DNA from: an uncultured Paracoccaceae bacterium
GTDB taxonomy: Bacteria > Pseudomonadota > Alphaproteobacteria > Rhodobacterales > Rhodobacteraceae
Length of the DNA: 64,000 bases
Reading direction: 5' to 3'
NCBI GenBank assembly: GCA_947494675.1
Contig: CANLVP010000001.1
Span: 1,743,777 to 1,807,776 of the forward strand
A program made the position numbers and the translations under genes. The notes under the pieces were generated by a model. It was given only the letters and a program-made list of their open reading frames with translations. It was not told where the DNA came from and made no database searches. Shown piece after piece: positions 60,658 to 64,000 of this stretch (the first letter of the stretch is position 1; the number at the start of each line of letters is the position of its first letter).

Positions 60658-61632
60658 ATGGCCTCACTCTCACGACTACGCACTGCCATTGAAGATGGCG
60701 TTCTGGTCCTGCCCGAGGGGCCGGTCACTGTGATGCGCCCTGCGGTGGATTACGACATTGCCGCACTGAAGAACCACGATGCACAGGTGATGCACAGCCT
60801 GTGCACCAGTCACCGGCTTTTTGCCGATGCAGATTACCCGGTGAGCCGCGAGATGTTGCCCGCCAAGACCGCCATTGTCGTGGTTCCACGGTCCAAGGCG
60901 CTGGCCCGTGCGATGGTGGCAGAGGCGGCGGCCAAGGCAGAGCTGGTCGTCATCGACGGGGCCAAGACGGACGGTGTCGAAAGCCTTTGGACCGCAACTC
61001 GCAAGGTGTTGGGGCCATTGCCCAGCGTCACCAAAGACCATGGCCGCATCTTTTGGTTCGCGGCCACCGATGCCTTTGCCGATTGGGCGGCCCCGCCACC
61101 GGCCAAAGGCGATCATGGGTTCTTTACCACGGCAGGCGTTTTTTCGGACGGTGGGATCGACAAAGGCTCTGCGCTGCTGGCAGCGGCTTTGCCCGCGAAG
61201 CTGCCCAAACGGATGGCCGATTTGGGTGCGGGCTGGGGCTATTTGTCGGACGCGGTGTTGCAGCGCGAGGGCGTGACCAACCTTGATCTGATCGAGGCAG
61301 AGGCGCTGGCGCTGGATTGTGCCAAGCTGAATATCACCGACCCCCGTGCGCAGTTTCATTGGGCGGATGCGACCAGCCATCGGCCTGAAGTGGCCTATGA
61401 TGGCATCGTCATGAACCCGCCATTTCATGTCGGGCGCAAAGGCGATACCGGATTGGGGCAGGCTTTTATCACGCAGGCCGCCAAGATGCTGACGCCGCAA
61501 GGCAAGCTGTGGATGGTGGCGAACCGCCATCTGCCCTATGAGGCGACGCTGCGCGATGCGTTTCGCCATGTCGAAGAATTGCCCGGATCGGGCGGCTTCA
61601 AAATTTTCCACGCCACACGGCCCCAGCGCTGA
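60658..61632 (+). CDS. Class I SAM-dependent methyltransferase (RsmC-like)
   Basis: A 324-residue protein with the RsmC/RlmG two-domain layout: a degenerate N-terminal half and a catalytic C-terminal half with 'MADLGAGWGYLSDAVL' (SAM loop) and 'DGIVMNPPFHVGRKGDTGLG', the N-P-P-F motif of guanine-N2 methyltransferases. It probably makes m2G in 16S rRNA (position 1207 in E. coli). It starts 24 bases after clpS, just past a hairpin; the ribosome site is poor. Confidence 0.88.
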   Translation: MASLSRLRTAIEDGVLVLPEGPVTVMRPAVDYDIAALKNHDAQVMHSLCTSHRLFADADYPVSREMLPAKTAIVVVPRSKALARAMVAEAAAKAELVVIDGAKTDGVESLWTATRKVLGPLPSVTKDHGRIFWFAATDAFADWAAPPPAKGDHGFFTTAGVFSDGGIDKGSALLAAALPAKLPKRMADLGAGWGYLSDAVLQREGVTNLDLIEAEALALDCAKLNITDPRAQFHWADATSHRPEVAYDGIVMNPPFHVGRKGDTGLGQAFITQAAKMLTPQGKLWMVANRHLPYEATLRDAFRHVEELPGSGGFKIFHATRPQR

Positions 61633-61669
61633 TATAAGCCACGCGGGAAAGACGAACGGGAGTACGTCG

Positions 61670-62476
61670 ATGTCATTTTCGATCGCAGGAAAGACCGCCA
61701 TTGTCACCGGTGCCGCAAACGGTGTTGGCCTGGCCATTGCGCGGCATTTCGTGGCTGGTGGAGCCAATGTTATGTTCGCCGACATGGATGAAGAGGCGCT
61801 GCTGCGCGAGGTTGGTGAAGAGGCGGGCGAAGAAGGTCAGGTGCGCATCTTTGCCGGTGATCTGCGCAAGAAGCTGACGATTGCCAATCTGTTGTCCGCG
61901 ACGGTCGATGCCTTTGATGGCGTCGATATTCTGGTGAACGCCGCACGGCAGGTGCTTGAGACCGACGCGCTGGACCCTGACGACACCAGCATGGACGAGT
62001 TGTTGCAGCAGAACCTGCTGGCGGGGTTGCGGCTCAGCCAAGCGACCGCGCGGCGGATGATCAAGCTGGCGAAGGGCGACGAAGATACGGGGCCTATTGG
62101 GTCTATCGTGAACATCAGTTCCATCGCGGCACGACGCACGCACCCGAGCCTGATGGCCTATTCGGTCAGTAACGCGGCATTGGATCAGATGACCCGTTCG
62201 CTGGCGGTGGCACTGGCACCAGAGCGAATCCGCGTGAATGCGGTGGCCTTTGGGTCGGTGATGAGCGCCAGCCTGAAAGGGTCGATCAAGGAAGACGACG
62301 ACATCCGCGATGTTATCGTCGACAACACGCCGCTGCACCGGATTGCGGGCCCAAGTGAAGTGTCAGATGCGGTGCAATACCTTGCGTCCGACGCCGCCGG
62401 GTTTGTCACCGGTCAGATCATCACCGTGGACGGTGGCCGCACCTTGATTGACCCAGCCGCCGTGACGGCCCACTAA
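61670..62476 (+). CDS. SDR-family oxidoreductase lacking the catalytic Lys
   Basis: A 268-residue SDR protein. The cofactor loop 'VTGAANGVGLAIARHF' and the end 'GFVTGQIITVDGGRTL' are normal. At the active site S150/S151 and Y164 are present, but the usual Y-x3-K reads 'YSVSN': N168 stands in place of Lys. 'LVNAAR' also differs from the common N-N-A-G. It may be inactive, work by a different route or have a regulatory role. ATG 61670 is preferred to an earlier ATG inside the previous gene, since it gives the family N terminus. Confidence 0.88.
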   Translation: MSFSIAGKTAIVTGAANGVGLAIARHFVAGGANVMFADMDEEALLREVGEEAGEEGQVRIFAGDLRKKLTIANLLSATVDAFDGVDILVNAARQVLETDALDPDDTSMDELLQQNLLAGLRLSQATARRMIKLAKGDEDTGPIGSIVNISSIAARRTHPSLMAYSVSNAALDQMTRSLAVALAPERIRVNAVAFGSVMSASLKGSIKEDDDIRDVIVDNTPLHRIAGPSEVSDAVQYLASDAAGFVTGQIITVDGGRTLIDPAAVTAH

Positions 62477-62477
62477 C

Positions 62478-62864
62478 CTATTCCGGATAAAGCGCGCGGC
62501 ATTGGGCGACGCCCGATTGCGTGGCACTGGCCAGCCGGTCGCGCTGCTGGATCAATGAGGCGAGCTTGGCCCGTTCGGCGTTCAGGTCCAATGCGACAGG
62601 TACTTGCACCTTGGTCACTTTCACCTCTTCGCAGCGGGTAACGACAGCCTCGCCGCTTTCGGTTTCGCCGCGGCACAGGCGGCGCACTTCGCGCACGCGT
62701 TCTTCGGTGCGCAGGCCAAAGCCACGGTCGATATTGCCTTGCGTCTGCGCAATCAGGCTGGCGTTGATGCGGGCGTCGCGGGTGGCCTGGCCAATACATT
62801 GTTCTTGAGGGGTGGCACAGGCCGTGACGGCAAGGACTGGCAAAAGGAGGATCGAGAGGCGCAT
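62478..62864 (-). CDS. Putative lipoprotein of unknown function
   Basis: A 128-residue protein with a lipoprotein signal ('LAVTAC', lipidated C16). The mature part has further cysteines in 'EQCIGQ', 'RRLCRGE', 'VTRCEEV' and 'AQCRAL', enough for two disulfides, plus a helical region 'LNAERAKLASLIQQRDRLA' near the end. No family name is known to me. It converges on the SDR gene and is divergent from hemF. Confidence 0.75.
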   Translation of the reverse strand: MRLSILLLPVLAVTACATPQEQCIGQATRDARINASLIAQTQGNIDRGFGLRTEERVREVRRLCRGETESGEAVVTRCEEVKVTKVQVPVALDLNAERAKLASLIQQRDRLASATQSGVAQCRALYPE

Positions 62865-62963
62865 GGCAATCTCCGCTGTTGATCTGACGCAAAGTTTCTG
62901 GTCGGTTGTCTGCTAAGGTGCAGAACATCAGATGTTATGCAATAGCAGCAGGATAGGACGGGT

Positions 62964-63854
62964 ATGACAGGCGGAATGGAGCGCGAAAAGGCGCAGGCTG
63001 CGGCATGGTTTGAGACGTTGCGCGACGAGATTGTTGCAGCCTTCGAGGGCTTGGAAGACACACAGGTCACGGGCCCCACCGCAGGGATGGATGCGGGCCG
63101 TTTTGAACGGACAGAAACCACGCGCACCTCTGACGATGGGTCGGACGCGGGCGGCGGCGTGATGAGCGTGATGCGTGGCGGTCGTGTGTTTGAAAAGGTG
63201 GGGGTGAATACCTCCACCGTTTATGGCGAATTGGGGCCTGCGGCGCAAAAGGCGATGGCTGCACGCGGTGTACCCGGGATGGCGGATGATCCGCGGTTCT
63301 GGGCCTCGGGCATTTCGCTGGTCGCGCATATGCAAAACCCTCATACGCCTGCTGTGCATATGAACACGCGGATGTTCTGGACGCCGCATGCCTGGTGGTT
63401 TGGGGGCGGGTCAGATCTGAACCCCTGCATCGAATATGCCGAGGATACCGCGCATTTTCACGCGACCCAAAAGGCGCATTTGGATCCGCATGGTGAGGCA
63501 CATTACCCCAAGCTGAAGGAATGGGCGGATGAGTATTTCTATATCCCGCACCGCAATCGCGCGCGGGGCGTGGGTGGCATCTTTATGGATGACCATTGCA
63601 CCGGCGATTGGGCGGCTGATTTCGCCCTGACGCAGGACATCGGGCGGGCCTTCTTGCCAGCCTATGTGCCTTTGGTCGAAAAGCGCCGGGTGCAGGATTG
63701 GGATGAGGCGGACAAGGATGCGCAATTGGTGCATCGCGGGCTTTATGCGGAATACAACCTTGTCTACGACCGTGGCACCAAGTTCGGGCTGACGACGGGC
63801 CATGATGCCAACGCGGTGTTGATGAGCCTGCCGCCCTTGGCCAAGTGGGTGTGA
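62964..63854 (+). CDS. hemF: Oxygen-dependent coproporphyrinogen III oxidase
   Basis: A 296-residue enzyme of haem synthesis that oxidatively decarboxylates coproporphyrinogen III to protoporphyrinogen IX with O2. Marks: 'RGGRVFEKVGVNTSTVYGEL' (in parts), 'VHMNTRMFWTPHAWWFGGGSDLNP' (in parts), 'FYIPHRNRARGVGGIFMDD' and 'LVYDRGTKFGL'. The C terminus 'LMSLPPLAKWV' is the normal family end, so the gene is complete. ATG 62964 (AGGA site) or ATG 62976 may be the start. Confidence 0.97.
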   Translation: MTGGMEREKAQAAAWFETLRDEIVAAFEGLEDTQVTGPTAGMDAGRFERTETTRTSDDGSDAGGGVMSVMRGGRVFEKVGVNTSTVYGELGPAAQKAMAARGVPGMADDPRFWASGISLVAHMQNPHTPAVHMNTRMFWTPHAWWFGGGSDLNPCIEYAEDTAHFHATQKAHLDPHGEAHYPKLKEWADEYFYIPHRNRARGVGGIFMDDHCTGDWAADFALTQDIGRAFLPAYVPLVEKRRVQDWDEADKDAQLVHRGLYAEYNLVYDRGTKFGLTTGHDANAVLMSLPPLAKWV

Positions 63855-64000
63855 GGTCGCGGGGCGCGCCCCGGCGGGGGCCCCCCCCCAAAAGGTGGGG
63901 GTGGGGCCGGCCCCCCCCCATTGACGGGGGGGTGCCTGGGCGAGCCCCGCCCCACCCCGCGCTATTTTTATTACAAACAAAAACAAAAACCGCGGGTCAC
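63855..64000. other. G/C-homopolymer-rich end of window
   Basis: After hemF comes a 14-base perfect palindrome, CGGGGCGCGCCCCG (63860-63873), then two runs of nine C (63881-63889 and 63911-63919), one of seven G (63926-63932), and the A/T stretch ATTTTTATT. Such blocks ending in a T-rich tail occur behind Rhodobacterales genes and may end transcription. The homopolymers are also where sequencing errors are likely. Confidence 0.5.

Noticed and set aside
1..64000. tRNA, rRNA, CRISPR arrays, prophage or transposase genes
   Set aside because: I looked for T-loop motifs, long conserved rRNA stretches, regular repeats and transposase motifs on both strands and saw none; a tRNA-scan or covariance search could still find something I missed.

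Overview
The window looks like a chromosomal segment of a marine alphaproteobacterium of the order Rhodobacterales (Roseobacter group). I infer this from the G+C-rich coding style, the fused HyuA/HyuB-type oxoprolinase beside a TRAP transporter and a DUF2848 protein, the two GcvT-family dimethylglycine/sarcosine dehydrogenases, the gpmI-envC-ctpA and rlmH-rsfS neighbourhood, a membrane-anchored cytochrome c552, a CtrA-type box, and a 'CTCCGCCGGAGG + T-run' terminator. No rRNA, tRNA, CRISPR array, phage gene or transposase gene was seen.

Layout. 1-9.6 kb: an acetyltransferase tail, a LysR regulator, then a catabolic operon: DUF1445 (D-glutamate-cyclase-like), TRAP transporter PQM, fused 5-oxoprolinase/hydantoinase, DUF2848. 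9.6-13.1 kb: an AraC regulator divergent from a phytanoyl-CoA-dioxygenase-type oxygenase, and a gamma-glutamyltransferase. 13.3-15.0 kb: thiolase and free methionine-R-sulfoxide reductase, with two tight perfect hairpins between them. 15.1-22.9 kb: a methyl-group catabolism operon: XRE-cupin regulator, LysE exporter, GFA protein, FAD/GcvT dehydrogenase, PNPOx-like protein, homocysteine S-methyltransferase, second FAD/GcvT dehydrogenase. 22.9-24.6 kb: an RTX/GH114 secreted protein with a CtrA-like box upstream. 24.6-30.2 kb: core genes on the minus strand (ctpA, envC-like, gpmI, rlmH, rsfS, a lipoprotein). 30.3-33.4 kb: a DUF2975-XRE pair, an acetyltransferase, an MscS channel and a small membrane protein.

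33.4-35.8 kb holds a SOUL haem-binding gene split in two by about 1.76 kb of more A+T-rich DNA carrying a GFA-type protein and a glutathione transferase. Removing positions 33954-35714 restores one in-frame gene of about 208 codons with its signal peptide. 35.9-37.1 kb: an unusual NTF2/SnoaL-like + LuxR regulator coupled to a 68-residue protein.

37.4-41.6 kb is the most interesting part. leuC and leuD (the two subunits of one enzyme) are separated by a coupled set of genes unrelated to leucine synthesis: a secreted thioredoxin-like protein with a CIWC motif, three tandem paralogues with twin-arginine (Tat) signals, and a 46-codon open frame that ends one base before leuD. Two of the three paralogues share a C-terminal Cys-X10-Cys motif, so they may be redox partners of the thioredoxin-like protein. 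I do not recognise this module as a described system.

41.8-64 kb: a membrane protein and an EEP-fold protein, an NmrA-like protein divergent from a LysR regulator, leuB with an SDR and a DMT exporter, a beta-hydroxyacid dehydrogenase, an alcohol dehydrogenase family protein, pheA, cytochrome c552, the yejABEF-type peptide ABC transporter, a D,D-carboxypeptidase with SPOR domain, clpS, an RsmC-like methyltransferase, an SDR lacking the catalytic Lys, a lipoprotein and hemF. The last 140 bases are G/C-homopolymer rich.
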